Positions 8,126 to 17,606 of a stretch of DNA of 64,000 nt are shown here, one piece after another; position 1 is the stretch's first letter, and each line of letters begins with the position of its first letter. The translations under genes were made by a program, and so were the position numbers. A model generated the notes under the pieces. It was not told the DNA's origin, did not search any database, and was given only the letters and a program-made list of their open reading frames with translations. The DNA is from Oceanihabitans sediminis. GTDB taxonomy: Bacteria; Bacteroidota; Bacteroidia; Flavobacteriales; Flavobacteriaceae. Location: NCBI RefSeq assembly GCF_003337215.1, contig NZ_QPIG01000004.1, forward strand, positions 1 through 64,000, in the 5' to 3' direction.

Positions 8126-9139
8126 TTACGAAATCAACTCAGCAATCTTTTTGGTATTAGGAAATTGCTCAAATATAATTTTAAGGAATACAGTAATAGG
8201 AATTGCCATAATAAGCCCTGGAATACCCCAAAGGAAGCCCCAAAACATAAGCATTACTAAAACTGTAATAACGTTTATTGAGAAGGATTTCCCCATGAAA
8301 ATTGGCTCTAGAATGGTGCCAAATAAAACCTGAACTCCTGTGATAGCAACTATAAAGAAAAACAAGGTGCTAGTAGGATCTAACTCCACAAAAGCAAATA
8401 TAGACAGTGAAATTACCGCTATAAATGAACCAACCATTTGCACGAAATTAATCAAGAATGCAAACAAGCCCCAGAATATAGGAAAACTAACATCAAAGAA
8501 ATAACATGCTAAACCAGTTCCTAGGCCCGTTAAAAAACTCACTAATATTTTTACTTTAATAAAGGTGTTTAATTCTTTTTGAATTTTTCCATAGGTACGT
8601 AGTGATGTATGTTTCTGTTTTAAAACAATCTTATTCAGCACATCATGAACGTTTATAGATTCTGCTAAGAGAAGAATAACAAAGAAAGTAGTCATCAACA
8701 ACATAGTTACAAAACTTCGTAAAAACCCAAATGTAGAACCAATGTTTTCGTTTTTTACAAACTGACTCAATATACTTTTATTCTTTTGCATTTCAATACC
8801 AAAGGTTTCTTCTAAGTACACCTTTGCTAAACCTATCTTTTCTTCTGCTTTTTCAAAAAAGGCAGTGTCATTAGACATGATTTCCTTGCTTGTTATTTTA
8901 ACAAGCTCCACTCCTACTTTAAGACCGGCAACAATAAGCAATACTACAATTAATATACTGACTACTTTAGGTACTTTTCGCTTAGACAACCAACGCATTA
9001 ATGGTAAAAACAATAATGCAATAAACATAGCAAACACCAGAGGAATAAAAATAAAGGATAGTATTTTAAGTAAATAAAATACTATTGGAATTACTATAAT
9101 TAATAGTAATAGATTGGTTGTTTTACGTTCGTTTAACAT
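8126..9139 (-). CDS. AI-2E family transporter (UPF0118 permease)
   Basis: 337-residue inner-membrane protein with about eight hydrophobic segments: paired helices at the N-terminus (IIVIPIVFYLLKILSFIF, FAMFIALLFLPLMRWL), a soluble middle region (about 75-140) and a C-terminal helix cluster ending in the family motif region PGLIMAIPITVFLKI. Members include TqsA-type autoinducer-2 exporters and Na+/H+ antiporter-like proteins; the substrate cannot be told here. Probably its own transcription unit, 83 nt downstream of dnaB and closed by a terminator. Confidence 0.85.
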   Translation of the reverse strand: MLNERKTTNLLLLIIVIPIVFYLLKILSFIFIPLVFAMFIALLFLPLMRWLSKRKVPKVVSILIVVLLIVAGLKVGVELVKITSKEIMSNDTAFFEKAEEKIGLAKVYLEETFGIEMQKNKSILSQFVKNENIGSTFGFLRSFVTMLLMTTFFVILLLAESINVHDVLNKIVLKQKHTSLRTYGKIQKELNTFIKVKILVSFLTGLGTGLACYFFDVSFPIFWGLFAFLINFVQMVGSFIAVISLSIFAFVELDPTSTLFFFIVAITGVQVLFGTILEPIFMGKSFSINVITVLVMLMFWGFLWGIPGLIMAIPITVFLKIIFEQFPNTKKIAELIS

Positions 9140-9222
9140 TTCTTAATTTAAAATAGGAAGCAAAAATAAACTAATTAATTTTTTAGCTAAGTGAATTAGC
9201 AATTAATTCCTAAGAATATTGG

Positions 9223-10755
9223 TTAAAAAGGCACTTCGCTTTCATCATCTCCTGGGGAACCAAAGGCGTCACTTGGAGAAGGGAAATGCGTTGTTTTAAA
9301 ATCATCTTCATTAGAATTTTCATTCATCTTAGAATGAAACTCAAATGGGGAATCAAAATCATCTAGGTTATCAAACTTACCTAAGTTACCAATAAATTTC
9401 AATCTAATATTTTCTAGTCCTCCATTTCTGTGCTTAGCTATAATAAATTCTGCCTGCCCTTCTGTTGGTGAACGCTCTTCATCATCCCATTCATCAATCT
9501 TATAATATTCTGGCCTATAAATAAAACTTACAATATCGGCATCTTGCTCAATCGCTCCAGATTCACGTAAATCGGAAAGCAGAGGTCTTTTACTTCCTCC
9601 ACGAGTTTCAACGGCACGAGATAACTGTGATAAGGCAATTACAGGTACATTCAACTCCTTTGCTAGTGCTTTTAAGTTTCTAGAAATCATAGAGATTTCC
9701 TGCTCTCTGTTTCCACCGTGACTAGATCCTCCTGTCATTAGCTGTAAGTAGTCAATCATTATTAGTTTAATACCGTGTTGCGAAGCTAAACGCCTTGCTT
9801 TTGCACGTAAATCGAAAATAGATAGCGATGGTGTATCGTCAATAAATAAAGGAGCTTTTTCTAAGCTTTTTACTTTCACGTTAAGCTGTTCCCATTCGTG
9901 TTTTTCTAATTTACCTGTCCTTAGTTTTTCTGAAGATAATCCCGTTTCACTAGAAATTAAACGAGTAATTAACTGTACTGAAGCCATCTCTAAAGAGAAA
10001 AATGCAACTGGTACATTTTGATCTACAGCAATATTTCTTGCCATAGATAAAGTAAGAGCTGTTTTACCCATACCAGGACGAGCTGCAACGATAATTAAAT
10101 CGGAAGGCTGCCAACCTGAAGTAAGTTTATCTAATTTGGTGAAACCCGTTGCAATACCACTTAAACCTTCTTTATTAGAAATTTCTTCAATTTTCTTTTT
10201 CGCTTGAATTACTAACTCTTGAGCGGTTTCACTAGATTTCTTAATATTCCCTTGTGTAACCTCGTATAGTTTAGATTCTGCTTTATCTAATAAATCGAAA
10301 ACATCTTGAGTTTCGTCATAAGAATCTTCAATAATTTCTGAAGAAATCTTAATTAAGCTTCGCTGAATGTATTTCTGTAAAATAATACGCGCATGGAATT
10401 CAATATGCGCAGAAGATGAAACTTTTTGAGTTAAAGAAATAAGATAAAAATCTCCCCCTGAAACATCTAACTTCTGGTTTTTCTTCAACTGACTAGAAAC
10501 CGTTAATAAATCAATAGGCTCACTATTTTCGAATAATTGAAAAATAGCTTCAAAAATATATTTATGTGCTTCTTTATAAAAAGCATCCGGACTAAGTATA
10601 TCAATAACTTCGTCAACACCTTTTTTATCAATCATCATAGCTCCAAGTACAACTTCTTCAAGATCGAGTGCTTGTGGCGGAATTTTTCCTCTTTCAAGAT
10701 TAATTAAGGTGCTTTTATCTACTGGATAGCCTTTTATTTGATTCGGTTGTTTCAT
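9223..10755 (-). CDS. dnaB: Replicative DNA helicase DnaB
   Basis: Hexameric 5'-3' helicase of the replication fork. The N-terminal primase-interacting domain (about 20-125) is followed by a linker and a RecA-like core with Walker A (ARPGMGKTAL), Walker B (LIMIDYLQLM) and the DnaB motif LSDLRESGAIEQDADI. 510 residues, normal for Bacteroidota, with an acidic, serine-rich C-terminal tail (DAFGSPGDDESEVPF) that is lineage-typical. No intein interrupts the Walker A region. Monocistronic by appearance. Confidence 0.97.
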   Translation of the reverse strand: MKQPNQIKGYPVDKSTLINLERGKIPPQALDLEEVVLGAMMIDKKGVDEVIDILSPDAFYKEAHKYIFEAIFQLFENSEPIDLLTVSSQLKKNQKLDVSGGDFYLISLTQKVSSSAHIEFHARIILQKYIQRSLIKISSEIIEDSYDETQDVFDLLDKAESKLYEVTQGNIKKSSETAQELVIQAKKKIEEISNKEGLSGIATGFTKLDKLTSGWQPSDLIIVAARPGMGKTALTLSMARNIAVDQNVPVAFFSLEMASVQLITRLISSETGLSSEKLRTGKLEKHEWEQLNVKVKSLEKAPLFIDDTPSLSIFDLRAKARRLASQHGIKLIMIDYLQLMTGGSSHGGNREQEISMISRNLKALAKELNVPVIALSQLSRAVETRGGSKRPLLSDLRESGAIEQDADIVSFIYRPEYYKIDEWDDEERSPTEGQAEFIIAKHRNGGLENIRLKFIGNLGKFDNLDDFDSPFEFHSKMNENSNEDDFKTTHFPSPSDAFGSPGDDESEVPF

Positions 10756-10955
10756 CTAATAGATGGTGTTTTTTTTAAGTTAAAGTGATTGTTGAGTGAT
10801 AATATGTAAGTATTAAATCTATGTTATTATTACTCTTTTTGTAACCACGAAAGTAACCAATTTGTTAAGATATTCTTCCTTTAAAGATAGTTGAATCTTA
10901 ACATTTAGTCAACATTTTAACTGTTAATAAGTTATATTTTTTGTTAATAAGCATA

Positions 10956-10988
10956 AAAAAAACTGAAGACTAAAACTTCAGTTTTTTT
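10956..10988 (-). terminator. Terminator of accA
   Basis: AAAAAAACTGAAG and CTTCAGTTTTTTT form a 13-bp stem 24 nt downstream of the accA stop. The remaining 200 nt up to dnaB (10756-10955) is AT-rich upstream sequence of dnaB in which I find no clear consensus promoter. Confidence 0.85.
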
Positions 10989-11011
10989 AAACCTAGCGAG
11001 TATTATTGGGT

Positions 11012-11965
11012 CTAGCCTTTATATACTCCCATGTTAGCGTATTTATCCATACGTTGATTTACTAAATCTTTTGTAGGTAAGTCTTTTAGCTCTTCAAAAG
11101 TTTTAAGAATAACCTTTTTAACTGCATCAAAAGTTTCTTGTCTATTATGATGTGCTCCTCCAAGTGGTTCTTTAATAATCTCATCCACAATTTGAAGTTT
11201 CTTCATATCTTTTGCTGTAAGCTTTAAAGCAGCTGCAGCTTGTTCTTTATACTCCCAACTTCTCCATAAAATAGAAGAACAAGATTCTGGAGAAATAACA
11301 GAATACCAAGTATTTTCAAGCATCATCACTCTATCTCCTACTCCAATTCCTAAAGCTCCACCTGAAGCACCTTCTCCAATAACGATAGTTATGATTGGCA
11401 CTTTCAGTCTTGTCATTTCAAGAATGTTTCTTGCAATTGCTTCTCCTTGTCCGCGCTCTTCAGCCTCTAAACCAGGATAAGCTCCTGGAGTATCTAATAA
11501 AGTTACAACCGGAATTCCGAATTTTTCAGCAGACTTCATTAAGCGCAACGCTTTTCTGTATCCTTCTGGATTTGCCATCCCGAAGTTTCTGTATTGTCTT
11601 GTTTTGGTATTGTATCCTTTTTGCTGACCAATAAACATAAAGCTTTGGTCCCCAATCTTACCTAAACCACCAATCATAGCTTTATCATCTTTAAAACCTC
11701 TATCTCCGTGAAGTTCTAAAAAAGTATCGCCACAAAGCGCATTTATATAGTCTAAGGTATATGGTCTATTTGGATGACGCGATAATTGCACGCGTTGCCA
11801 AGGTGTAAGGTTCTTGTATATATCTTTTTTTGTAGCAATTAGTTTCTGTTCTATTTGCTTACAAGTTTCAGAAACATCTACTTCACTTTCTTTACCAATT
11901 ATCTCACATTTCTGTAATTGTTCTTCTAGCTCTTTAATTGGTAGTTCAAATTCTAAATATTCCAT
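11012..11965 (-). CDS. accA: Acetyl-CoA carboxylase carboxyltransferase subunit alpha
   Basis: Half of the carboxyltransferase that moves CO2 from carboxybiotin to acetyl-CoA, giving malonyl-CoA for fatty-acid synthesis. 317 residues, full length, with the AccA helical N-terminus ([14 protein letters not shown]), [20 protein letters not shown], the crotonase-fold oxyanion region ([23 protein letters not shown]) and [14 protein letters not shown]. The accD partner is not in this window. A TAATTTTG -10-like box sits 36 nt upstream, so accA may have its own promoter despite following the EamA gene by only 55 nt. Confidence 0.97.
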   Translation of the reverse strand: MEYLEFELPIKELEEQLQKCEIIGKESEVDVSETCKQIEQKLIATKKDIYKNLTPWQRVQLSRHPNRPYTLDYINALCGDTFLELHGDRGFKDDKAMIGGLGKIGDQSFMFIGQQKGYNTKTRQYRNFGMANPEGYRKALRLMKSAEKFGIPVVTLLDTPGAYPGLEAEERGQGEAIARNILEMTRLKVPIITIVIGEGASGGALGIGVGDRVMMLENTWYSVISPESCSSILWRSWEYKEQAAAALKLTAKDMKKLQIVDEIIKEPLGGAHHNRQETFDAVKKVILKTFEELKDLPTKDLVNQRMDKYANMGVYKG

Positions 11966-12000
11966 GTTTTGAAATTTAGTTTTAGTTTATTGTTAGCCTA

Positions 12001-12008
12001 CAAAATTA
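12001..12008 (-). promoter_or_regulatory. Possible accA -7 element (TAATTTTG)
   Basis: Minus-strand TAATTTTG matches TAnnTTTG and lies 36 nt before the accA ATG. No clear TTG is present at the expected -33 distance. Confidence 0.35.
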
Positions 12009-12020
12009 CATATTTTTTAA

Positions 12021-12923
12021 TTAGTATGTAATCTTCTTTCTTTTTAAAGCGTTCTTATTTTTCAATATTCCGTTAAGTAGCACTACACCAAGAATTATAG
12101 AGGACCCAATGTAAAAGTTTGTAGACATTATTTCTTTTTCTGGAAAAAGAATGATGGCCAAAATGATACCATAAATAGGCTCTAAGTTATAGGTTAGTAC
12201 AACTGTATACGGACTTAAATAACGCATTACGTGTACCGAAGCTATAAATGCATAAGCGGTACAAACGGATGCTAAAATAAATAAATATATATAATCTGAT
12301 GTAGATAGTTGAAAAAACTCTACTGAAAATCCGTCATAAAAAACCATCAGGAAAATGGTTAAAAAGGCCACACCACTAATAAACTCATAAAATGAGATGG
12401 TTGTAGCTTGATGTTTTTCTAAAAATTTTCCGTTTAAAACTGCAAATAAAGAGGATAAAAATGCTGAAAAAATCCCTAAAAGAATACCACTTATATACCT
12501 CATTTCACTTTGTGTAATAATAGAAACGCCTATAATTACTATAAAGCCGAAAAGCATTTCATACCAAATAATTTTTCTTTTAAATATAATTGGCTCTATC
12601 AAAGAAGCGAAAAATGCCCCTGTGGAAAACATAGCTAGTGTAATAGAGATATTTGAAATTTCTATAGCCCCAAAAAAAGTTATCCAGTGAGAAGCTATAA
12701 CAACTCCTGCTATGGAAAGCTTAGCAATAGATTTAAGAGGAAGTTTTATTTTTGTTTTGGTTACTGCTACAAACAAGCTAATTAATATAATTGCCATAAG
12801 CATTCTAAACCAAACTAATGGCACAGCACTAATGGTGATTAACTCTCCTAAAATGGCAGTAAAACCAGCAATAAATACTAGAAAATGTAAGTGCAGGTAA
12901 TTCTTTAACTTATCGTTTAGCAT
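12021..12923 (-). CDS. EamA/DMT-family permease
   Basis: 300-residue inner-membrane protein with ten predicted helices in two EamA-type halves of about five helices each, as in drug/metabolite transporters such as RhaT/YddG. It starts MLNDKLKNYLHLH without a signal peptide. The substrate is not predictable. Its start overlaps the end of the LptF/G gene by 14 nt, so it is translationally coupled to it in the tgt-lpt-eamA operon. Confidence 0.85.
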   Translation of the reverse strand: MLNDKLKNYLHLHFLVFIAGFTAILGELITISAVPLVWFRMLMAIILISLFVAVTKTKIKLPLKSIAKLSIAGVVIASHWITFFGAIEISNISITLAMFSTGAFFASLIEPIIFKRKIIWYEMLFGFIVIIGVSIITQSEMRYISGILLGIFSAFLSSLFAVLNGKFLEKHQATTISFYEFISGVAFLTIFLMVFYDGFSVEFFQLSTSDYIYLFILASVCTAYAFIASVHVMRYLSPYTVVLTYNLEPIYGIILAIILFPEKEIMSTNFYIGSSIILGVVLLNGILKNKNALKRKKITY

Positions 12924-13986
12924 TATATAGAAGGTATATAGCTAATATACCAAAAATCATATTAGGAAACCATACTGCTAATATTGGAGAAAAGTCTGAC
13001 TGTGAAGCCATAACACCAAAAATCTTATCGAAGAATACAAAAACCATAGCTATACAAATACCAAAGGCTAAGTTTACCCCCATTCCTCCTCTACGTTTAA
13101 TAGAAGAAACAGCAACTGCTATAATGGTTAAAATAAATACCGAAACCGGTAAACTCCATTTTCTGTACTTTACCAATTGATAACGACCTATATTAGAAGA
13201 ACCTCTTTTTTCTTCCTTCTCTATAAAACGTGTTAGATCTCCGTAAGTTAGGGTTTCTGCTATATATTCTACCGGGGTTAAATCTTCTATATCGAAAGAG
13301 AAAAGGGTGTCTTTTCTTCTTTCTTTTACAATGATATCTTCATGTTCTCCAATAGTTCGTTTAACGTAGTTAATTAACCTATAGGTGGAATCTTTTTCTA
13401 TAAATCGAATGTTTTGTGCTTCAATTTTATAAGTCATTTTACTATCCTCAAAATGTTCTAAAGTGAAGTTAAGGCCTAGTTTTTCTTTAATATTGAAACT
13501 ACTCACGTAGATGTATTCATTATCATTAATCTGACGGAATACATTTTTGGTATCGGCGGCACTTTTCCCACGTTTGAAATATTTATAATCGAAATCGTTA
13601 AAGCCTTTACTTGCCTCTGGTGCTAAGTACAATCCTAAAATTAAAGCGAATACCGAAACAATTGTTGCACCAAACAAATAAGGTCTTAAAAACCTAGAGA
13701 AGGAAACTCCTGAACTTAAAAAAGCAATTACCTCTGTATTATTGGCAAGTTTAGAGGTGAAAAATATCACCGACAAGAATAAAAACAGCGGAAAAAGTAA
13801 ATGAGCAAAATAAATAGTGAAGTCTACAAAGTAAAGCAGCACTTCATCAATTGGCACGTCGTTTTCTAATATTTTTCCAATTTTTTCTGCTAGATGCACC
13901 GTAATCCCGATAGGAATAAATAGTAGCAACATCATGAAAAATGTAGACAAATATCGTTTTAATATGTACCAATCAAGTATTTTCAA
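12910..13986 (-). CDS. LptF/LptG-family lipopolysaccharide export permease (YjgP/YjgQ)
   Basis: 358-residue inner-membrane subunit of the LptB2FG ABC exporter that extracts LPS from the inner membrane. Three N-terminal helices (starting MKILDWYILKRYLSTFF), a periplasmic beta-jellyroll-like region (about 125-265) and three C-terminal helices fit the YjgP/YjgQ family exactly. Which of LptF or LptG it is cannot be decided from sequence alone. It lies 51 nt after tgt and overlaps the EamA gene by 14 nt. Confidence 0.9.
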   Translation of the reverse strand: MKILDWYILKRYLSTFFMMLLLFIPIGITVHLAEKIGKILENDVPIDEVLLYFVDFTIYFAHLLFPLFLFLSVIFFTSKLANNTEVIAFLSSGVSFSRFLRPYLFGATIVSVFALILGLYLAPEASKGFNDFDYKYFKRGKSAADTKNVFRQINDNEYIYVSSFNIKEKLGLNFTLEHFEDSKMTYKIEAQNIRFIEKDSTYRLINYVKRTIGEHEDIIVKERRKDTLFSFDIEDLTPVEYIAETLTYGDLTRFIEKEEKRGSSNIGRYQLVKYRKWSLPVSVFILTIIAVAVSSIKRRGGMGVNLAFGICIAMVFVFFDKIFGVMASQSDFSPILAVWFPNMIFGILAIYLLYNAKR

Positions 13987-14037
13987 TCTTTAGTTAAGTT
14001 GTTTATTATTAAATCGTTGTTTTTATCTTAAAGCTTC

Positions 14038-15168
14038 TTAAAGACGTTTATCCATTTGTTTTACCATTTTGTTTTTCCATTCTCTAAAATCACCTGCTAA
14101 GATATGTTTTCTAGCTTCGCGAACCAACCACATATAAAAACCTAAATTATGAATAGTAGCTATTTGTTTTCCTAGTAACTCATTTACAGTAAATAAATGT
14201 CTAAGATATGCTTTGCTATATTCTGTATCTACAAAAGTGATTGCCATTTCGTCTATTGGCGAAAAATCATCTTCCCACTTTTTGTTTTTAATATTAATAG
14301 TTCCGTGTGCTGTAAACAACATACCGTTTCTTGCGTTACGAGTTGGCATTACACAGTCGAACATATCAATACCTAGAGCAATATTTTCAAGAATATTAAT
14401 TGGTGTACCAACCCCCATTAAATAACGAGGTTTATCTTCAGGTAAAATTGCCGTAACAACTTCTGTCATTGCGTACATTTCTTCTGCTGGTTCACCTACC
14501 GAAAGTCCGCCAATTGCATTTCCTTCTGCTCCTGCATTTGCTATATATTCAGCCGATTGTCTACGTAAATCTTTATACGTACTTCCTTGTACTATTGGAA
14601 AAAACGTTTGACTGTAATCGTATTTAAAAGGTGTTTTTTCAAGATGCTTGATACATCTGTCTAACCAACGATGCGTCATATGCATAGAACGCTTAGCGTA
14701 ATTGTAATCACAAGGATATGGAGTACATTCATCAAAAGCCATGATGATATCTGCACCAATACTTCGTTGAATTTCCATCACGTTTTCTGGAGTAAACATA
14801 TGCATACTTCCATCTATATGTGACTTAAATTTAACACCTTCCTCTTTAATTTTTCTGTTAGCAGAAAGGGAATAAACTTGATACCCTCCAGAATCGGTTA
14901 AGATATTTCTATCCCAATTCATGAATTTATGTAAACCTCCTGCCTTTTCTAAAATAGAAGTTTTTGGTCTTAAAAATAAATGATATGTATTTCCTAAAAT
15001 GATATCTGGGTTAATATCATTCTTTAATTCTCGCTGATGAACCCCTTTTACAGAAGCTACTGTACCTACAGGCATGAATATAGGAGTTTCAATAACACCA
15101 TGATCTGTTGTCATTACTCCTGCTCTTGCGCTACTTTGAGGGTCTTTTCCTTTTAGTTCAAATTTCAT
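14038..15168 (-). CDS. tgt: Queuine tRNA-ribosyltransferase
   Basis: Exchanges guanine-34 for preQ1 in tRNAs with GUN anticodons (Asp, Asn, His, Tyr). 376 residues, full length, with the substrate-pocket motif LTDSGGYQVYSL, catalytic Asp in MAFDECTPYP, IGGLSVGEP, and MFDCVMPTRNARNG. In the usual C-terminal zinc-site region I see no clear CxCxxC; the segment reads INIKNKKWEDDFSPIDE, a divergence often seen in Bacteroidetes Tgt. First gene of a minus-strand operon with the LptF/G and EamA permeases. Confidence 0.95.
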   Translation of the reverse strand: MKFELKGKDPQSSARAGVMTTDHGVIETPIFMPVGTVASVKGVHQRELKNDINPDIILGNTYHLFLRPKTSILEKAGGLHKFMNWDRNILTDSGGYQVYSLSANRKIKEEGVKFKSHIDGSMHMFTPENVMEIQRSIGADIIMAFDECTPYPCDYNYAKRSMHMTHRWLDRCIKHLEKTPFKYDYSQTFFPIVQGSTYKDLRRQSAEYIANAGAEGNAIGGLSVGEPAEEMYAMTEVVTAILPEDKPRYLMGVGTPINILENIALGIDMFDCVMPTRNARNGMLFTAHGTINIKNKKWEDDFSPIDEMAITFVDTEYSKAYLRHLFTVNELLGKQIATIHNLGFYMWLVREARKHILAGDFREWKNKMVKQMDKRL

Positions 15169-15188
15169 ATAAATATATTATGAAGTCG

Positions 15189-15196
15189 CAAATATA
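15189..15196 (-). promoter_or_regulatory. Possible tgt -7 element (TATATTTG)
   Basis: Perfect minus-strand TATATTTG 20 nt before the tgt ATG, implying a leader of about 12-15 nt as for thrS. No TTG at the -33 position is obvious. Confidence 0.45.
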
Positions 15197-15276
15197 ATTA
15201 ACTAAACAAGATTCATTCTTAAACATATAATAAATTTAAAACTTATTTATTGGTATTTGAGAATAACGAAATAGTC

Positions 15277-15306
15277 TTGATAGAAAATATTTAGATTGTA
15301 TCTTCG
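15277..15306 (+). promoter_or_regulatory. Possible promoter of the outer-membrane barrel gene
   Basis: TTG at 15277-15279, a 19-nt spacer, then TATCTTCG at 15299-15306 (one mismatch to TAnnTTTG). The gene starts 31 nt downstream. Confidence 0.4.
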
Positions 15307-15337
15307 TTATTTATTAAAAATAACAAAATTGATGATT

Positions 15338-15922
15338 ATGAAAAACACACTAATTACATCTTTATTGGTATTTGCTTTTATATTTCATGCAAATGCACAA
15401 CAAGGAAACGGCTTCGGAATTAAAGGAGGTTTAAACTACAATGGAAACGGAAAGTATTTTGAATCTATAAGCGCTAATGCAGAAAACCCTGACAAAAACG
15501 TAGGTTTTCATGTAGGAGTATTTGGAAAAGTAGGTAAAACCATATTCTTTAAACCAGAATTAGTTTACACCAAGACAAAATCGGAATACGACCAAAACGA
15601 CTTTGTAATGCAAAAGCTAGATGCTCCTTTATTGGTTGGGGTAAATGTACTTAAGGTTTTTAATGTATTTGGCGGTCCATCGTTACAGTATATTCTAGAT
15701 TCTGAATTTGATGGAGTAACAATAGATGATGTAGAAAAAGATTTTACTGTTGGGCTTAATTTTGGAATTGGCGTAAACATCAACAAAATTGGAATTGATC
15801 TTCGCTATGAAAGAGGTTTTGATGATAATGAAGCAACTTTTGTAAATGAAAATGGCTTAGATGCAAGTAGAATTGACACGAGACCAGAACAATTAATATT
15901 AAGTATTTCTTTATTACTTTAA
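15338..15922 (+). CDS. Outer-membrane beta-barrel protein (porin family)
   Basis: 194-residue exported protein. The signal peptide MKNTLITSLLVFAFIFHANA is followed by Q, a typical flavobacterial signal-peptidase I site. The mature chain has alternating hydrophobic strands beginning GFGIKGGLNYN and ending in an aromatic/hydrophobic strand (PEQLILSISLLL), as in the OMP_b-brl_2 (OmpW/PorT-like) family. The frame opens at 15296, but the ATG at 15338 (or 15332) gives the clean signal peptide. Function in the outer membrane is unknown. It has its own terminator and is divergent from tgt. Confidence 0.8.
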   Translation: MKNTLITSLLVFAFIFHANAQQGNGFGIKGGLNYNGNGKYFESISANAENPDKNVGFHVGVFGKVGKTIFFKPELVYTKTKSEYDQNDFVMQKLDAPLLVGVNVLKVFNVFGGPSLQYILDSEFDGVTIDDVEKDFTVGLNFGIGVNINKIGIDLRYERGFDDNEATFVNENGLDASRIDTRPEQLILSISLLL

Positions 15923-15937
15923 TTAAAGGTTAAAATT

Positions 15938-15980
15938 AAAAAAGCCACTAAAACATATGTATGTATTTAGTGGCTTTTTT
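15938..15980. terminator. Bidirectional terminator between barrel gene and FKBP lipoprotein gene
   Basis: AAAAAAGCCACTAAA and TTTAGTGGCTTTTTT form a 15-bp perfect stem around a 13-nt loop, serving two convergent genes. Confidence 0.88.
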
Positions 15981-16005
15981 GTTTAAGAAAAACTCTTAAA
16001 TGTGC

Positions 16006-17082
16006 TTATTGAACCGGATAGGTGATATCTAAGTAATCTGGTTTACCATTACCATTAGAATCTGGTGCAATAAATGTTTTTAAGGTATAGGTTGCTTCGG
16101 AGTTATTGTATCTAATTTCAATAAACACTTCATCATCTGCTGCATTAGTGTCAAAATAAGCTTGAGCATCTTCTTTCGTTAAGAAGTCTGCCATTCCTTC
16201 TTCTGGATAGGTTTTTAAGATAATTTCATCTTTTGTAGGAATTCCATCACCATCATCATCTTTATCAAAGAAGTTAGGAGCACCATCGCCATCTGTATCA
16301 TCATTAAAATAATTTTCATCACCATCTAAATCTTCTAAGATAGTAGGGATTCCATCTTTATCATGATCTAATAATGTACGATCGTATAGGTAGAATTTAA
16401 ATATTAATGGCGAATAATTTGGAATGTTATTCTGGTATATCTCAAAGTACCCTAATCCTGAAGGAACAAAAGCTGCTCCAATTCCGTGATTATGATAAGT
16501 AGTAGTACCGTCACCATTTTCAGTAAAATTTGTTGCTGTTTTAAACTCTAATAAAGCTTCTCTTAATCCAGTAACAACTCCACCTGTAGTAAGATATGTT
16601 AATTCCAAGTTGATAGGGTTTACCGTACTTTCAAAACTTTCGTTATCAGATAAAACGCCATCATAATTCAGGTACACCTTATCTATACTGTTTAATTCAT
16701 ACCCTTGTCCTTCTCTTATATCTAAATAATATAATCTGTAAACTAAGCTTTCTTCTACTGGATCTTGAACCTCTTTATATTTTAAAGGTCCGTTCTCTTG
16801 ATCTAACATATCCATTATTGGCGTTTTTGTTGGATCGTCTTCTATTTTCCCAAAAACTATTTCGTAATTGTCATTAGCCGGACTATATGGATCTGAAAAA
16901 TCAAATTCGTCATAGTTAAAGTAATGCGTTTGTAAAAAAGTTTCAATTTCTTCTAAATCTTCAGCATATACTTCTGTTCTATCTCTAGGCGGAACAATTT
17001 CTACTTTATCATCATCATCTTTACAAGAAACCAACACTAAGAATACAGTGAATATGGTAAATATAATTTTTCTTAAATTCAT
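16006..17082 (-). CDS. FKBP-like lipoprotein with calcium-type Asp repeats
   Basis: 358-residue predicted lipoprotein: signal peptide with lipobox LVLVSC followed by KDDDDK. The middle (about 120-245) resembles an FKBP-type prolyl isomerase fold (VYLNYDGVLSDNESFEST, GVVTGLREALLEFKT, FVPSGLGYF). After it come thrombospondin-3-like Asp-rich repeats (DHDKDGIPTILEDLDGDE, DTDGDGAPNFFDKDDDGDG), which normally bind Ca2+. ATG at 17082 is chosen over 17106 because it starts the signal peptide directly. Envelope folding is the likely role. Divergent from the Hsp15-like gene. Confidence 0.8.
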   Translation of the reverse strand: MNLRKIIFTIFTVFLVLVSCKDDDDKVEIVPPRDRTEVYAEDLEEIETFLQTHYFNYDEFDFSDPYSPANDNYEIVFGKIEDDPTKTPIMDMLDQENGPLKYKEVQDPVEESLVYRLYYLDIREGQGYELNSIDKVYLNYDGVLSDNESFESTVNPINLELTYLTTGGVVTGLREALLEFKTATNFTENGDGTTTYHNHGIGAAFVPSGLGYFEIYQNNIPNYSPLIFKFYLYDRTLLDHDKDGIPTILEDLDGDENYFNDDTDGDGAPNFFDKDDDGDGIPTKDEIILKTYPEEGMADFLTKEDAQAYFDTNAADDEVFIEIRYNNSEATYTLKTFIAPDSNGNGKPDYLDITYPVQ

Positions 17083-17096
17083 TATTACTACATTTT

Positions 17097-17129
17097 TTGC
17101 GTGCAAGATACAATTTTTAACTAATTTTG
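17097..17129 (+). promoter_or_regulatory. Possible promoter of the Hsp15-like gene
   Basis: TTG at 17097-17099, 22-nt spacer, TAATTTTG at 17122-17129; the ATG follows 39 nt later. Confidence 0.45.
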
Positions 17130-17167
17130 AGCAAGAAGATTAACGTAGTTTTATATATATAAATTTT

Positions 17168-17554
17168 ATGCGAATTGACAAATTTTTATGGTGTGTTAGA
17201 TACTTTAAAACTAGAAATATTGCAACAACAGCATGTAAAAAAGGACATGTAAAAGTGAACGGGGAAGTTGTAAAGCCTAGTAGAGAAGTTTATCCTACCG
17301 ACACTATTGAAGTACGAAAAGACCAAATAAATTATAAATTAAAAATAAACGATATTCCTCCAAACAGAGTTGGCGCAAAGTTGGTAGACATTTACAGAAC
17401 AGATATAACTCCTAAAGAAGCTTTTGAAGCCCAAGAACTTTTAAAATATTCTAAAGATTATTATAGAAAAAAAGGAACAGGAAGACCAACCAAAAAAGAC
17501 AGAAGGGATATTGACGAATATAAAGAGGAAAATCTAGAAGAAAATGACATCTAA
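17168..17554 (+). CDS. S4-domain RNA-binding protein, Hsp15 (HslR) family
   Basis: 128 residues. The N-terminal S4 domain (MRIDKFLWCVRYFKTRNIATTACKKGHV split over about 1-60, with KVNG and the RDTIEV-like beta strand) matches heat-shock protein 15, which recycles free 50S subunits carrying nascent peptidyl-tRNA. The C-terminal tail is basic then acidic (RPTKKDRRDIDEYKEEN). 52 nt upstream of a PRTase gene on the same strand, so probably cotranscribed. Confidence 0.85.
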   Translation: MRIDKFLWCVRYFKTRNIATTACKKGHVKVNGEVVKPSREVYPTDTIEVRKDQINYKLKINDIPPNRVGAKLVDIYRTDITPKEAFEAQELLKYSKDYYRKKGTGRPTKKDRRDIDEYKEENLEENDI

Positions 17555-17606
17555 AATTATTACTTTTACTTTTTAGCTTTATTTATAGAAACACATTTAC
17601 AACGCT

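Noticed and set aside
9223-10755. Intein in dnaB
   Set aside because: dnaB is a frequent intein site, but Walker A and the later core are uninterrupted and the length is normal.
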